Below, piece after piece: positions 17,290 through 26,203 of a stretch of 64,000 bases of DNA. The stretch covers positions 3,286,001 through 3,350,000 of the forward strand of contig NZ_CP061771.1 of NCBI RefSeq assembly GCF_011751885.2. Reading direction: 5' to 3'. The position numbers and the translations under genes are program-made. Position 1 is the first letter of the stretch. Every line of letters starts with the position of its first letter. Under the pieces are notes generated by a model. That model did not search any database. It was not told the DNA's origin and saw nothing but the letters and a program-made list of their open reading frames with translations. The DNA comes from Salinibacterium sp. ZJ450 (GTDB lineage Bacteria > Actinomycetota > Actinomycetes > Actinomycetales > Microbacteriaceae).

Positions 17290-18486
17290 CTACTTCGACC
17301 CAGCAAATTCCGCGATCGGCGCGAGCACGCCATCCTCGACGCGGTAGATGGAGACAGGCTTGGCCACCGTGCCGTCATCCCTGATGATCATGGACTCTCC
17401 GTAGAGGCTCTTGAACTCGTGTGAGTCGGCTACGAGCGCTTCGATACTGGCAAGCAGCACACCTGATTCTGTGGGATTCTTCCCATCCTTCACGGCCCGC
17501 CGCACGGCGTCCGCATAGACATACTTCACGTGCTCGTAGTAGTTGGCTGCGAACTGCGTGGGCTCCTCATCGAACTTCGCCTTGTACGCCTCGACGAACT
17601 CCCCCGTGTGCGGGCCACCGACGCTCGGGTCGAATCGGTCCAGAATCGCGCTGTACGACTTGATCGCCTCAGGGCCTGTGATCGTCAGGACATTGGGCGT
17701 GTAGTCGCTGCCAACGATGGGAATGTCCAGACCGATCTTGTGGGCACCACTGATGATGTAGCCCAGGTCGTCCCCCCATGAGCCGACAACGAGCATGTCG
17801 GGCTTCGCCGACTTGATCCGTGCCAGCTGCACACTCAGGTCCGTCGCGCCGACGTCGTGACTCTCCTGGGCGACGACCTCACAGCCGAGCCTCTTGCAAC
17901 TTGACGTGGCCTCCGTATTGACGGCACCACCGGCTTCGTCGTTCCAGGCGATGACGGCGACCTTGGAGGCATCCAGCTCGTCAACGGCGTAGTCCATCAG
18001 GAGGGGGTACATCGTCGCGGTGTTGGCAACGGTGTTGTACAGGCACTCTTGCCCGATGAGGTCAGCACCGATCGCACCACCGTTGAGAACAGGGATCTCA
18101 CGCTCGCACGCCATGGGTCGCACCGCGAGGGTGGGGGCGGTGAACGAGCTCAAGAGGGCGTGGGCCCGGTCGACCGTCAGCATCTTCTGGGCTGCCGTGA
18201 CAGCGCTGTCCGGGTTGTTGGCGTGGTCTTCTTCGATGAGCTCGAAGCGGAATCCCTCGACGCCACCCTCCGCGTTGATCTCTTCTGCCGCCAGCCGGGC
18301 ACCCTGGGTGATCGCGTCGCCGTAGATCGCCGACGGTCCGCTCAGCGCAGTGAGCACGCCGATCTTGATGGTGTCGTCGCCCGAACCAGCAGCGGAATCA
18401 CCGCCGGACGCGCCACAGGCCGCCAGCGTCGTAATCGAGAACGCGGCAACCAATGCCACCGCAATTCGCTTCTTTGCTTTATGCAT
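17290..18486 (-). CDS. HAAT-family substrate-binding lipoprotein (LivK-like)
   Basis: A 398-residue precursor of the extracytoplasmic binding protein. The signal peptide ends in a lipobox, TTLAAC, with Cys 24 as the lipidated residue. DDTIKIGVLTALSGPSAIYG is the usual start of the type I periplasmic-binding fold. The ATG at 18,486 is selected because GGAG lies seven bases upstream; the ATG at 18,492 is too close. The gene is separated from the 3-hydroxyacyl-CoA dehydrogenase gene by 47 bp and could be read from that operon. The ligand is unknown, probably a carboxylate. Confidence 0.9.
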   Translation of the reverse strand: MHKAKKRIAVALVAAFSITTLAACGASGGDSAAGSGDDTIKIGVLTALSGPSAIYGDAITQGARLAAEEINAEGGVEGFRFELIEEDHANNPDSAVTAAQKMLTVDRAHALLSSFTAPTLAVRPMACEREIPVLNGGAIGADLIGQECLYNTVANTATMYPLLMDYAVDELDASKVAVIAWNDEAGGAVNTEATSSCKRLGCEVVAQESHDVGATDLSVQLARIKSAKPDMLVVGSWGDDLGYIISGAHKIGLDIPIVGSDYTPNVLTITGPEAIKSYSAILDRFDPSVGGPHTGEFVEAYKAKFDEEPTQFAANYYEHVKYVYADAVRRAVKDGKNPTESGVLLASIEALVADSHEFKSLYGESMIIRDDGTVAKPVSIYRVEDGVLAPIAEFAGSK

Positions 18487-18533
18487 TGACATACTCCTTT
18501 GAATGTAATTTCACAACAGAAAACAACAGTTCC

Positions 18534-20048
18534 TCACGCCTGAGCGTTCTTGCGTCGGATGGCGGAGGCCAGCCGAATCAAATGGGGGGACGGCCGGTAG
18601 CGATCATCCCCCGTGATGTGCTGAAGTCGGCGCAGGCCGTGCAAGATGCGCTCCGGTCCCATCTCCTCCATGTAAGCGAATGGACCCCTCGCGTGGTTCA
18701 TTCCCAGGACCAACGCTGCGTCCACCCCTCTTGCCTCAGCAATTCCCTCTGCAACGAGAGCGCACGCCTCGTTGACGAGGGCGTGACCGAGCCGGTCGAC
18801 GATCAAGCCCGGTACGGCCGGCACATGCACCGCCACTGCTCCGAGCGCGGCGACTACACCGTCCATCTCCGGCGTCGGCGCGATACCTGCGACGTCGTCG
18901 TCGACAACTTCTACCGTGACTTCACCGGCGCGGTCGTGCACGTGTATCCATCCCACGCCGGAGGGAAGCAACTCGATCCACCCGCCGTCTGAGGAGTCCA
19001 CGACAACCGGGCCTTTGGCACGAAGCGACTCGATCGCACGCAGGTCTTCGACTGTAGCCGACGACGTCCGGTAGACGATGACGTGGTCTGCATGCGGAGA
19101 ATCAATGGCGACTCCTCTGATCTGTTCAGCATCAGGGCCGACGACGACCAACTCCGCAGGTGTCGCCTGTGGGGTGATGCTGACGCGGGCGCGCCCCGCA
19201 CCGGGAGTCTCACTGGCGTAGTCGTAGAAGCCACGGCCCGTACTGCGGCCAAGGAATCCCGCGCGCACCAGGCGACGGACGACGGGGATCGGGCGGTAGC
19301 GAGGGTCGCCAAACTCACGCAGCGCGGACTCGGATGCGACCAAATGAGTGTGCAGGCCGGCGACGTCGATCGTCTCCAACGGGCCCATCCGGTGCCCGAG
19401 CACGCGTCGTGCGAGCGCGTCGACAACTGCGGGATCGACCCCTTGGCTGAATAGGATCTGGCTCTCGTAGTAGAGCGGCCGACAACAGCGGTTCACGATG
19501 AATCCCGGCGAATCGTCACAAAGTACGCCGTCTTTGCCGAGAGCCTCACACAGTCGCAGCGCACGCTCGGTGATCTCGTCGGATGTCTCCGCACCGCGGA
19601 CGACCTCGATCAGGCGCATCTTGGTTGGGGGATTGAAGAAGTGCATGCCGACAACCTGCGCGGGCCGGCCATACTGGCGCCCCAGATCGCTGACACTGAG
19701 CGAGGAGGTATTCGTCACGAGCATGGTCCCGGGCTCAAGAAGCTCAGCGAGCTCGGTCAACAGACGCGACTTGATCTCCGGGCGCTCCGAGACGACCTCG
19801 ACGACGACATCGGCGCCGCTGACGCACTCCTTGAGTCCCTGCACGGTTCGCGGCACCAGGAGGTCGCCGTCCTGCGCCACCTCGCGCGCCAAGTGCTCCG
19901 AGTTGGCCGCCACGAGTTCGTGGGTGGCATCCGTGCCCACCACATCGGCTCCAGCCGCGGCGAATACCCGGGCGATCCCACGCCCCATGACGCCCAGCCC
20001 GATTACCGCAACGCGGAGACCATCCAGGGGTCGCTTCTCGGGCGTCAC
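18534..20048 (-). CDS. 3-hydroxyacyl-CoA dehydrogenase, long two-part form
   Basis: An NAD-dependent dehydrogenase of 504 residues. The Rossmann motif VIGLGVMGRGIARVFAAAG begins near residue 14. TNTSSLSVSDLG, GMHFFNPPTKMRLIEVV (catalytic His) and DSPGFIVNRCCRPLYYE follow. A second, weakly conserved C-terminal helical domain is present, as in PaaH/PaaC-type enzymes. A GTG at 20,048 overlaps the thiolase stop (GTGA), so the pair is coupled. It oxidises 3-hydroxyacyl-CoA to the 3-oxo form for the thiolase. Confidence 0.9.
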   Translation of the reverse strand: MTPEKRPLDGLRVAVIGLGVMGRGIARVFAAAGADVVGTDATHELVAANSEHLAREVAQDGDLLVPRTVQGLKECVSGADVVVEVVSERPEIKSRLLTELAELLEPGTMLVTNTSSLSVSDLGRQYGRPAQVVGMHFFNPPTKMRLIEVVRGAETSDEITERALRLCEALGKDGVLCDDSPGFIVNRCCRPLYYESQILFSQGVDPAVVDALARRVLGHRMGPLETIDVAGLHTHLVASESALREFGDPRYRPIPVVRRLVRAGFLGRSTGRGFYDYASETPGAGRARVSITPQATPAELVVVGPDAEQIRGVAIDSPHADHVIVYRTSSATVEDLRAIESLRAKGPVVVDSSDGGWIELLPSGVGWIHVHDRAGEVTVEVVDDDVAGIAPTPEMDGVVAALGAVAVHVPAVPGLIVDRLGHALVNEACALVAEGIAEARGVDAALVLGMNHARGPFAYMEEMGPERILHGLRRLQHITGDDRYRPSPHLIRLASAIRRKNAQA

Positions 20049-21214
20049 CGCGGCACCCGTTCCAGCACAGCGGCCGCGCCCTGGCCGCCACCCACGCACA
20101 TGCTTGCTACTGCGTACCGGGAGTCAGTTTCCTCCAGTTGACGCAACAGCGTAGCGATGAGGCGGCCCCCGGTCTCGCCGGTGGGGTGGCCCAGCGCGAT
20201 TCCGCCACCATTGCGGTTGACACGTTCTTCATCGAGGCCGAGCGCTCGCACGTTCTGCACGATCTGCGCAGCGAATGCTTCGTTGATCTCGAACAGGTCC
20301 ACGTCGGAGAGCGAGATTCCGGCGCGCGCGAGCGCCTTGGGGATCGCCTCGACAGGGCCCACGCCCATTTGCTTCGGATCCACTCCGACGGCGGCGACCG
20401 ATCGCAGTGCAGCTCGTGGTCGCAAGCCGAAACGCTTGACCGCGTCTGTGCTCGCCAGGAGAATGCTCGCTGCGGCATCCCCCATCTGGCTGGCATTGCC
20501 GGCGGTTACCGTGCCGTCTTCGCGGAACGCCGCCGCCAGACGAGAGAGCTTTTCGACGGTGGTGCCCGGTCGCACTGTCTCATCCCGGCTAAAGGCGCCC
20601 GAGGCAGTGTCGATAGTGACGACTTCATCACCGAAGCTCCCGGCCGCCCATGCTTCTTCGGCACGCTGATGACTACGGGCCGCCCACTCGTCCTGCGCGG
20701 CGCGGCTGATGCCGTACTTTGCAGCAACGTTCTCTGCCGTGAGTCCCATTGACAGTCCGCTCAACGGGTCCTCGCCGTCTCGCCAACCATCCTTGAGCGT
20801 GATATCTCGGGGCTTCGCGCCTTCCCAGCGCAGCTTGTAAGAGCCGTAATACGGCATGGAGCTCATCGAGTCAGCCGCCGACACCAGCACGATGTCGGCA
20901 TCCCCGGCAGCGATGGCCTGCTGGGCCGCCCACACAGCCTTCAGTCCCGAGGCACACGCCATGTTAACGGTGTGCGCGGGAGTCGACTCCGCCAACCCGC
21001 TCTTCACCGCGATCGTGCGCGCAGGGTTGGGGCCGTTGCCTGCTTGGTGCCGACAGGACAGTACGACCTCGTCAATCACGGCAGGATCGATTCCCACACG
21101 TTGGAGCAGGAGTTGCGTGGTCTGCACCGCGAGATCTGTCATCGGCACATCGCGCAGCGTGCCGCCGTACTTGCCGTGCGGGGAGCGAAGTCCGTCTACA
21201 ACCCAGGTCGTCAT
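20045..21214 (-). CDS. acetyl-CoA C-acyltransferase (thiolase)
   Basis: A complete thiolase of 389 residues, and the only intact one of three in the window. The acylated cysteine is C87 in NMACASGLKA; later motifs are NEAFAAQ, GGGIALGHPTGETGG (catalytic His) and CVGGGQG (second Cys). The serine often found in GHP-G-SG is threonine followed by glycine here. The ATG at 21,214 overlaps the acyl-CoA dehydrogenase stop (ATGA). It would close the beta-oxidation cycle for the TetR-controlled pathway. Confidence 0.92.
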   Translation of the reverse strand: MTTWVVDGLRSPHGKYGGTLRDVPMTDLAVQTTQLLLQRVGIDPAVIDEVVLSCRHQAGNGPNPARTIAVKSGLAESTPAHTVNMACASGLKAVWAAQQAIAAGDADIVLVSAADSMSSMPYYGSYKLRWEGAKPRDITLKDGWRDGEDPLSGLSMGLTAENVAAKYGISRAAQDEWAARSHQRAEEAWAAGSFGDEVVTIDTASGAFSRDETVRPGTTVEKLSRLAAAFREDGTVTAGNASQMGDAAASILLASTDAVKRFGLRPRAALRSVAAVGVDPKQMGVGPVEAIPKALARAGISLSDVDLFEINEAFAAQIVQNVRALGLDEERVNRNGGGIALGHPTGETGGRLIATLLRQLEETDSRYAVASMCVGGGQGAAAVLERVPR

Positions 21215-22371
21215 GATGTGCTCCACTCGCGCTTGATCTCTCGACCGATGACCATGCGAATCACTTCGGAGGTACCCTCGTAGATTTCGGTGGCTCGCTG
21301 ATCGCGGTAGAGACGCTCGACGAGCGTGGGTCGCACGAAGCCGTCACCACCGAAGATCTGCACCGCCGCATCGACCACACGATTGGAAGCCTCGCTCGTG
21401 TGCAGCTTGGCGACCTGGCCCAGCATGGCGGTGTCTTCCCCAGCGTCCCATGCGCGCGCGGCCTCGTACATGAGGACGCGACCGGTAGTGATGTCGGTCA
21501 CCATGTCGGCCAACTTGAACGAAATTCCCTGGTTGTCGATGATGGGTCGCCCGAAGGTGAACCGCTCTACTGCGCGTTGGGCGGACGCGTCGTATGCCGC
21601 GCGTGAGATGCCGAGCGCCTGACCGGCCAGCGTAATGCGCCCCACCGCGAGCGTCGCCAGTGCGAGTGAGAGGCCGCGCCCGCGTTCCCCGAGCATGGCG
21701 TCGCTCGGAACCCAGGTGTCGAGCTTGATGTTCGTCGTCTGCGTGCCCCGGATGCCCATCTTGTCGAGATAGGTGTCGACGACGACGCCCTCAGCTTTGG
21801 CATCCACCACGAACGCGGTGATTCCGCGACTTCCCGCTTCAGGATCCGTCTTGGCAAAGATGATGAATGTCTCGGAGGCGCCTCCGTTGCCGATGAACCA
21901 CTTTTCTCCGCGAATGCGGAAGCCCTCGCCCTCCGGAAGGGCGGTCGTCGTGATCGCCCCCGCATCCGAGCCGGCACCGCGCTCGGTAAGGCCAAAGCTG
22001 ATGCCCTTGCCCTCGGTGGCGAGAGGACGCAAGTAGCGCTCCTTCTGCTCGGGCGTGCCCGCCAGCCGGAAGGGCATTGTGCCGAGCAGGTAGACGGCGA
22101 GAATCCCACACGTCGCGGCGCAGCCATAGGCCACTTCTTCCAACGTTGCACACAGGGCGGTCAGACTGGCGCCGCCCCCGCCGTATTCCTCGGGAACGAA
22201 CATGCCGGCAAGCCCGGTATCAGTGAGCACCTTCACGCTCTCCCACGGGTAGCGAGCGGTGGAGTCCAGCTCGGTTGCCAGCGGAGCAAAGTGTGTAGCG
22301 CTCGCCTCACGGGCGATCTCTTGCCAGCGCTGCGCATCTGCGTCGAGTGATGGATTCCAAATTACGGACAA
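21211..22371 (-). CDS. acyl-CoA dehydrogenase
   Basis: A 386-residue enzyme with the family landmarks ISFGLTERGAGSDAG, IRGEKWFIGNGG, DKMGIRGTQT and, at the C-terminus, ATEIYEGTSEVIRMVIGREI with the catalytic glutamate. A TTG at 22,371 is preferred: AGGAG lies seven bases upstream and the translation then begins with a conserved-looking SVIWNPSLDAD; longer frames have no homology. It heads an operon with thiolase and 3-hydroxyacyl-CoA dehydrogenase. The TetR-type palindrome lies 26 bp upstream. Confidence 0.9.
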   Translation of the reverse strand: MSVIWNPSLDADAQRWQEIAREASATHFAPLATELDSTARYPWESVKVLTDTGLAGMFVPEEYGGGGASLTALCATLEEVAYGCAATCGILAVYLLGTMPFRLAGTPEQKERYLRPLATEGKGISFGLTERGAGSDAGAITTTALPEGEGFRIRGEKWFIGNGGASETFIIFAKTDPEAGSRGITAFVVDAKAEGVVVDTYLDKMGIRGTQTTNIKLDTWVPSDAMLGERGRGLSLALATLAVGRITLAGQALGISRAAYDASAQRAVERFTFGRPIIDNQGISFKLADMVTDITTGRVLMYEAARAWDAGEDTAMLGQVAKLHTSEASNRVVDAAVQIFGGDGFVRPTLVERLYRDQRATEIYEGTSEVIRMVIGREIKREWSTS

Positions 22372-22396
22372 GTTCGATCTCCTTTGACCTGAAGGC

Positions 22397-22415
22397 CATA
22401 CTACTGAGTATGTTG
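22397..22415. promoter_or_regulatory. probable TetR operator, copy 3
   Basis: CATACTACTGAGTATGTTG matches the other three sites in its left half (CATACTAC), with a weaker right half. It lies in the 71-bp gap between two genes of the same orientation, indicating a separate regulated promoter for the acyl-CoA dehydrogenase-thiolase-3-hydroxyacyl-CoA dehydrogenase operon. Confidence 0.7.
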
Positions 22416-22442
22416 GCACGGAGCAACTCTCCGCATGGGACT

Positions 22443-23783
22443 TCAACGACGAATCAGGCGTTGAGACTTGTGGCTCGTCGCCGGGAGGCTGCCGGCTGCG
22501 ACCGGATCGATGAGCGCACGTATGCTCAGCCGCTGCTTCAGCTGGTCAGCCAACTCCTCGCCGACCTCAGCAGCAGAACTGGCGTCATCCTGGTCACCAG
22601 GAGCGATCTCGACCTGGACGCCTATCGCGTTCAAGTGACCGGTTTCAGCATCCCGAACCGAATCGTCGACGATTATCACGTACTCGCCCGTGCATCTTGG
22701 GTGTGCGCGAACGATCTCTTCGACTGCGCTGGGGAACACATTGATTCCACGCACGACAAGCATGTCGTCGACCCGACCGCGCACACCGCCGACAAGTCTG
22801 GACGTGGTGCGACCACACTCGCAGACGGAACGCTCCATCGCGACGACGTCACCGGTGGACCAGCGAACGAAAGGATGAGCTTGCTTGTCGAGATGGGTGA
22901 GAACGAGAAGCCCGGGCTCCCCGTCTGGTAGTGGTTCCAGGGTCGCGGCATCCACGACTTCCGCGTAGGCGTAGTCCTCAAAGAGGTGAAGGCCGTTGCG
23001 CGCGGTGCACTCCCAGGCAATGGGTTGGAATTCCAGGCTGCCGTAGGCGTCATAGACCTTCGCATCCCACATGTCTTCGATGAGTTTCCGTGTCGCGGGA
23101 ATACTGCCGCCCGGCTCCCCGACAATCACCATGCCAGTGATGGGCAGGTCCCTCGTCTGCATGCCGTTCTCTTGGGCGACACGCGCCAGGTGGACCGCGA
23201 ACGACGGTGTCACCACGGTGAACGTGGCACCGAACCGCTTGATTGTCTCAAGCTGGCGCAGTGAGTCGGCGTTGCCACCGGGAATGCTCATGGCACCGAC
23301 GCGCTCAAAACCGGCATGGGTCCCAAGGCCCCCGACAAACCATGCAAAGCCGACCAGCGAGTGATAGATGTCCGTGTGCCGCACACCGAAGGCATAGGCC
23401 CCGCGTGCGTAGAGGTCGGCCCACCGCTCCAGGTCCAGCGCGGTCCACGCGACGGGAGTCGGAGGGCCGGTCGTTCCTGAGGAGAAGTGCACTCGGACGA
23501 CATCCTCTGTCGGCACCGCGAGGTTGGTTCCCAGGGGCGGTGCATCCTCCAGGCTCGCCTGGTGCTCCGCTTTGCCCATGAGAGGGAGCGCCCGGAGGTC
23601 GTCGAGCGAGTTCATCGAAGCAGGATCGAAACCGGCGCTCTCGAAGCGGGCACGGTGAAAATCGCTTCGCTTGCCCACCGAAACAAGTTGTCCACGGAGG
23701 TGCTCCAACGTCCAGCGTTTTCGCTCCTTCACATCGAGCACCTCGCACGCATCGAGGATGCCCTCTCGGTATGGCGTCAGCAT
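22443..23783 (-). CDS. phenylacetate-CoA ligase-like adenylate-forming enzyme (PaaK-like)
   Basis: A 446-residue ANL enzyme of the short PaaK type. It shows VHFSSGTTGPPTPVAWT for ATP binding, YDAYGSLE, a cysteine pair in SVCECGRTTSRL, the hinge GRVDDMLVVRGINVFPSAVEEIV and a C-terminal subdomain. PaaK relatives activate phenylacetate and other aryl or alicyclic acids, so the substrate remains open. It starts four bases after the luciferase-like oxidoreductase gene stops and is transcribed with it from the operator at 24,774. No ring-oxygenase genes such as paaABCDE are present. Confidence 0.85.
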   Translation of the reverse strand: MLTPYREGILDACEVLDVKERKRWTLEHLRGQLVSVGKRSDFHRARFESAGFDPASMNSLDDLRALPLMGKAEHQASLEDAPPLGTNLAVPTEDVVRVHFSSGTTGPPTPVAWTALDLERWADLYARGAYAFGVRHTDIYHSLVGFAWFVGGLGTHAGFERVGAMSIPGGNADSLRQLETIKRFGATFTVVTPSFAVHLARVAQENGMQTRDLPITGMVIVGEPGGSIPATRKLIEDMWDAKVYDAYGSLEFQPIAWECTARNGLHLFEDYAYAEVVDAATLEPLPDGEPGLLVLTHLDKQAHPFVRWSTGDVVAMERSVCECGRTTSRLVGGVRGRVDDMLVVRGINVFPSAVEEIVRAHPRCTGEYVIIVDDSVRDAETGHLNAIGVQVEIAPGDQDDASSAAEVGEELADQLKQRLSIRALIDPVAAGSLPATSHKSQRLIRR

Positions 23784-23787
23784 GCGT

Positions 23788-24747
23788 TCAGCGCCGCACT
23801 GCTAGCCCGGCCATGGCGGGAAATACTTCAGCCGCGATTCGCTGCATACTCTCGAGCTTGCTATCCGTTGTCCCGCCCATAGTGAACAGGACGTTGTCGA
23901 CGCCCAGCGCCTCATACTGGCGCAGCACCTGAGTCAGGTCATCGGGGGATACCGAGAGCAAACGCTTCTCCCAGGCAGGGACGTCCGGATCGATGGTCCG
24001 CTCGACGAGCTCGAGCGGGATGAACAGGGCCGTCGTTGACGGTGTTGGGCGGCCCGCAGCCTCGGCGTGCGAGGCGATGGTGTCCATCGAAGCCCTCATC
24101 ATCTCCGGTGATGCACCGAACATGTGCGGGAACCAGCCGTCACCCGCATTCCCGGTCCGACGCAGAGCCGGAGGTTTCACCCCGCCGACCCAGATCGGAA
24201 CGTGCCGCCCCTGCCATGTTCCCGGCGCGAAGTAGATGTCTTCGATCTCATAGCGCTCGCCCTTGAACGTCACCGGCTGCTCCTCGCCGAGGGCGAGTTC
24301 GAGTAGCCGCAACGCCTCGTCTGTGTCCTTGCCACGCGTGCGATAACTCATTCCCAGTGCGTCGAACTCCTCGGCGAGCCATCCCACGCCAGCGCCAAAT
24401 ATGAATCGTCCCTCCGAGAGCTGATCCACAGTCGCAATGGATTTCGCCAGCAGAGACGGATGCCGGTACGGAACGATGCACACGGAGATGCCAAGCTGCA
24501 CACGCTGAGTCACGGCCGAGAGATACCCCAGGGTGGTGAACACCTCGTAGAACGGCCTCGCCCCAGGGACAGGGAATTTCCCAACTTCATTGAAGGGATA
24601 CTCAGACTCATAGGTGGCCGGCATTGCGACATGGTCCGCAGTCCAGACCGAGTCGTACCCGAGATCCTCCGCTGCTTGCGCCACATCGCGGCACGCTGCT
24701 GCGCTGGCGTTCCATCCCATCTGCGGTGCCATTACTCCGTATTTCAC
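23788..24747 (-). CDS. LLM-class (bacterial luciferase-like) flavin-dependent oxidoreductase
   Basis: A 319-residue TIM-barrel oxidoreductase of the luciferase-like class. Typical segments are AEDLGYDSVWTADHV near the N-terminus, GISVCIVPYRHPSLLAKSIATVDQLSEGRFIFGAGVGWLAEEFDALG and WVGGVKPPALRR. Actinobacterial members use F420 or FMN; no motif decides which. A GTG at 24,747 with GAGGAG seven bases upstream is chosen. It is the first gene after the operator at 24,774 and is followed by the PaaK-like ligase. It could be the only oxygen- or hydride-dependent activating step in this region. Confidence 0.85.
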   Translation of the reverse strand: MKYGVMAPQMGWNASAAACRDVAQAAEDLGYDSVWTADHVAMPATYESEYPFNEVGKFPVPGARPFYEVFTTLGYLSAVTQRVQLGISVCIVPYRHPSLLAKSIATVDQLSEGRFIFGAGVGWLAEEFDALGMSYRTRGKDTDEALRLLELALGEEQPVTFKGERYEIEDIYFAPGTWQGRHVPIWVGGVKPPALRRTGNAGDGWFPHMFGASPEMMRASMDTIASHAEAAGRPTPSTTALFIPLELVERTIDPDVPAWEKRLLSVSPDDLTQVLRQYEALGVDNVLFTMGGTTDSKLESMQRIAAEVFPAMAGLAVRR

Positions 24748-24773
24748 GATGCAACTCCTCATTTCGATGAAAA

Positions 24774-24792
24774 CAACCTACGGAGTAGTATG
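24774..24792. promoter_or_regulatory. probable TetR operator, copy 4 (divergent promoter)
   Basis: CAACCTACGGAGTAGTATG is the exact reverse complement of the site at 10,513. It lies between the divergent oxidoreductase gene (27 bp from its start) and the plus-strand acyl-CoA dehydrogenase operon, so one bound dimer could control both directions. Confidence 0.82.
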
Positions 24793-24826
24793 CTGGCTTA
24801 TGACGCTCATGACAAGGAGGACGTGA

Positions 24827-25003
24827 ATGTCGATTCGCCCACTCGCTGACGGTTACCGATGTCAGCGCCTTGCGTTCGAACGCTTTGGCCGACCTAGCAG
24901 CAGCGTCATCTGCATGTCGTTGCCCGCCGGGAACGGGGTGCCCGCCAACCGGCGCAGGCCTTCACATGCTCTCCTCACCCCCGCCCTCCAGAGAAAGAGA
25001 TAG
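24827..25003 (+). CDS. 58-residue leader-position ORF, unrecognised
   Basis: An ATG with a strong AAGGAGG six bases upstream opens a 58-codon frame that stops two bases before the acyl-CoA dehydrogenase start. The product is basic and rich in Arg, Pro and Ser, with no signal peptide or recognised family. It could be a small coupled protein, a translated leader or the 5' remnant of a lost gene whose ribosome binding site survived. The Shine-Dalgarno sequence is the main support; coding quality is weak. Confidence 0.4.
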   Translation: MSIRPLADGYRCQRLAFERFGRPSSSVICMSLPAGNGVPANRRRPSHALLTPALQRKR

Positions 25004-25005
25004 AC

Positions 25006-26172
25006 ATGGATTTCACTCCCAACGAAGACCATCAGGAGATCCGCCGGGCAGTCAGGCAGGTCTGCGCGAAATTCGACAGCGCCTACTGGCGCGCCTGTGA
25101 CGCCGAACACCGCTTCCCCTGGGAGTTCTACAACGCCATGGCGGATGCCGGCTGGGTAGGGATCGCGATCCCGGAAGAGTATGGCGGAGGGGACGCGGGC
25201 ATCGCCGAAGCGTCGGTCGTGCTGGAGGAGGTGGCGGCATCCGGTGCCGCGATGAACGGTGCGAGCTCCATGCACCTCTCCGTGTTCGGCATGAATCCTG
25301 TTGTGCAGTTCGGGTCCGAGGAGATGAAGCGGGCCTATCTGCCCCGTGTGGCCCGCGGAGAACTCCACGTCGCCTTCGGGGTGACCGAGCCGGACTCCGG
25401 CACCGACACGACGTCGATCACAACGCGCGCGCACCTGGAAGGCGACCACTATGTTGTGCATGGGCAGAAGGTCTGGACGACCAAGGCGCAGGACTGCGAG
25501 AAGGTGCTGCTCCTCGTTCGCACCACACCTCTTGAAGAGTGCGTCAAGCCGACGGACGGACTGACCCTTCTCTTCGCCGATCTTCAGCGAGACGAGGTCG
25601 ACATCCGGCCGATCCCGAAGCTCGGTCGAAACGCCGTGGCATCCTGTGAGGTCCGGTACGACGGACTCAAGGTCGCCGTGTCCGACAGGGTCGGTGAAGA
25701 GGGCCAGGGGTTCAAGTACCTTCTGCACGGCCTGAACCCGGAGCGGATCCTCATCGCCTCCGAGGCCATCGGAATTGGTCGCGTCGCGATCGAGACGGCC
25801 TCGGCATACGCGCGGGAACGAATCGTCTTCGGCCGGCCGATCGGTCAAAACCAGGGCATTTCATTCCCTCTCGCCGAGGCCCACATGCGCCTGAACGCAG
25901 CGACCCTCGTCGTGCGCGAGGCCGCATGGCGATACGACCAAGGCCTCGACTGCGGAGCCCAGGCAAACACCGCGAAATTCCTCGCGGCGGATGCAGCGCA
26001 CTACGCTGCCGATCGAGCGATGCAGACGCACGGCGGATTCGGCTATGCGAAGGAGTACAACGTCGACCGATACTGGGTGGAATCACGACTGATGAAGATC
26101 GCGCCCGTTTCTCAAGAGATGGTGCTGAACTACATTGCACAGCGCGAGCTCGGTCTTCCGCGTTCTTACTGA
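25006..26172 (+). CDS. acyl-CoA dehydrogenase with displaced catalytic base
   Basis: A 388-residue acyl-CoA dehydrogenase. AFGVTEPDSGTDTTSI, VHGQKVWTTKAQD and RERIVFGRPIGQNQGISF confirm the fold. The usual C-terminal IYEGT motif is replaced by SRLMKIAPVSQEMVLNYI, so the standard glutamate is missing. A glutamate is present in LNPERILIAS, the helix-G position used by isovaleryl- and long-chain acyl-CoA dehydrogenases, which suggests a branched-chain substrate. A weak GAAAGAG precedes the ATG. It is transcribed with the MaoC and HMG-CoA lyase genes. Confidence 0.88.
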   Translation: MDFTPNEDHQEIRRAVRQVCAKFDSAYWRACDAEHRFPWEFYNAMADAGWVGIAIPEEYGGGDAGIAEASVVLEEVAASGAAMNGASSMHLSVFGMNPVVQFGSEEMKRAYLPRVARGELHVAFGVTEPDSGTDTTSITTRAHLEGDHYVVHGQKVWTTKAQDCEKVLLLVRTTPLEECVKPTDGLTLLFADLQRDEVDIRPIPKLGRNAVASCEVRYDGLKVAVSDRVGEEGQGFKYLLHGLNPERILIASEAIGIGRVAIETASAYARERIVFGRPIGQNQGISFPLAEAHMRLNAATLVVREAAWRYDQGLDCGAQANTAKFLAADAAHYAADRAMQTHGGFGYAKEYNVDRYWVESRLMKIAPVSQEMVLNYIAQRELGLPRSY

Positions 26173-26203
26173 CAACCACGAAGATACGATCTAAGGAGTT
26201 ACA

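Noticed and set aside
24862-25848. 328-codon minus-strand frame
   Set aside because: It lies opposite a well-conserved acyl-CoA dehydrogenase and has no recognisable motif.
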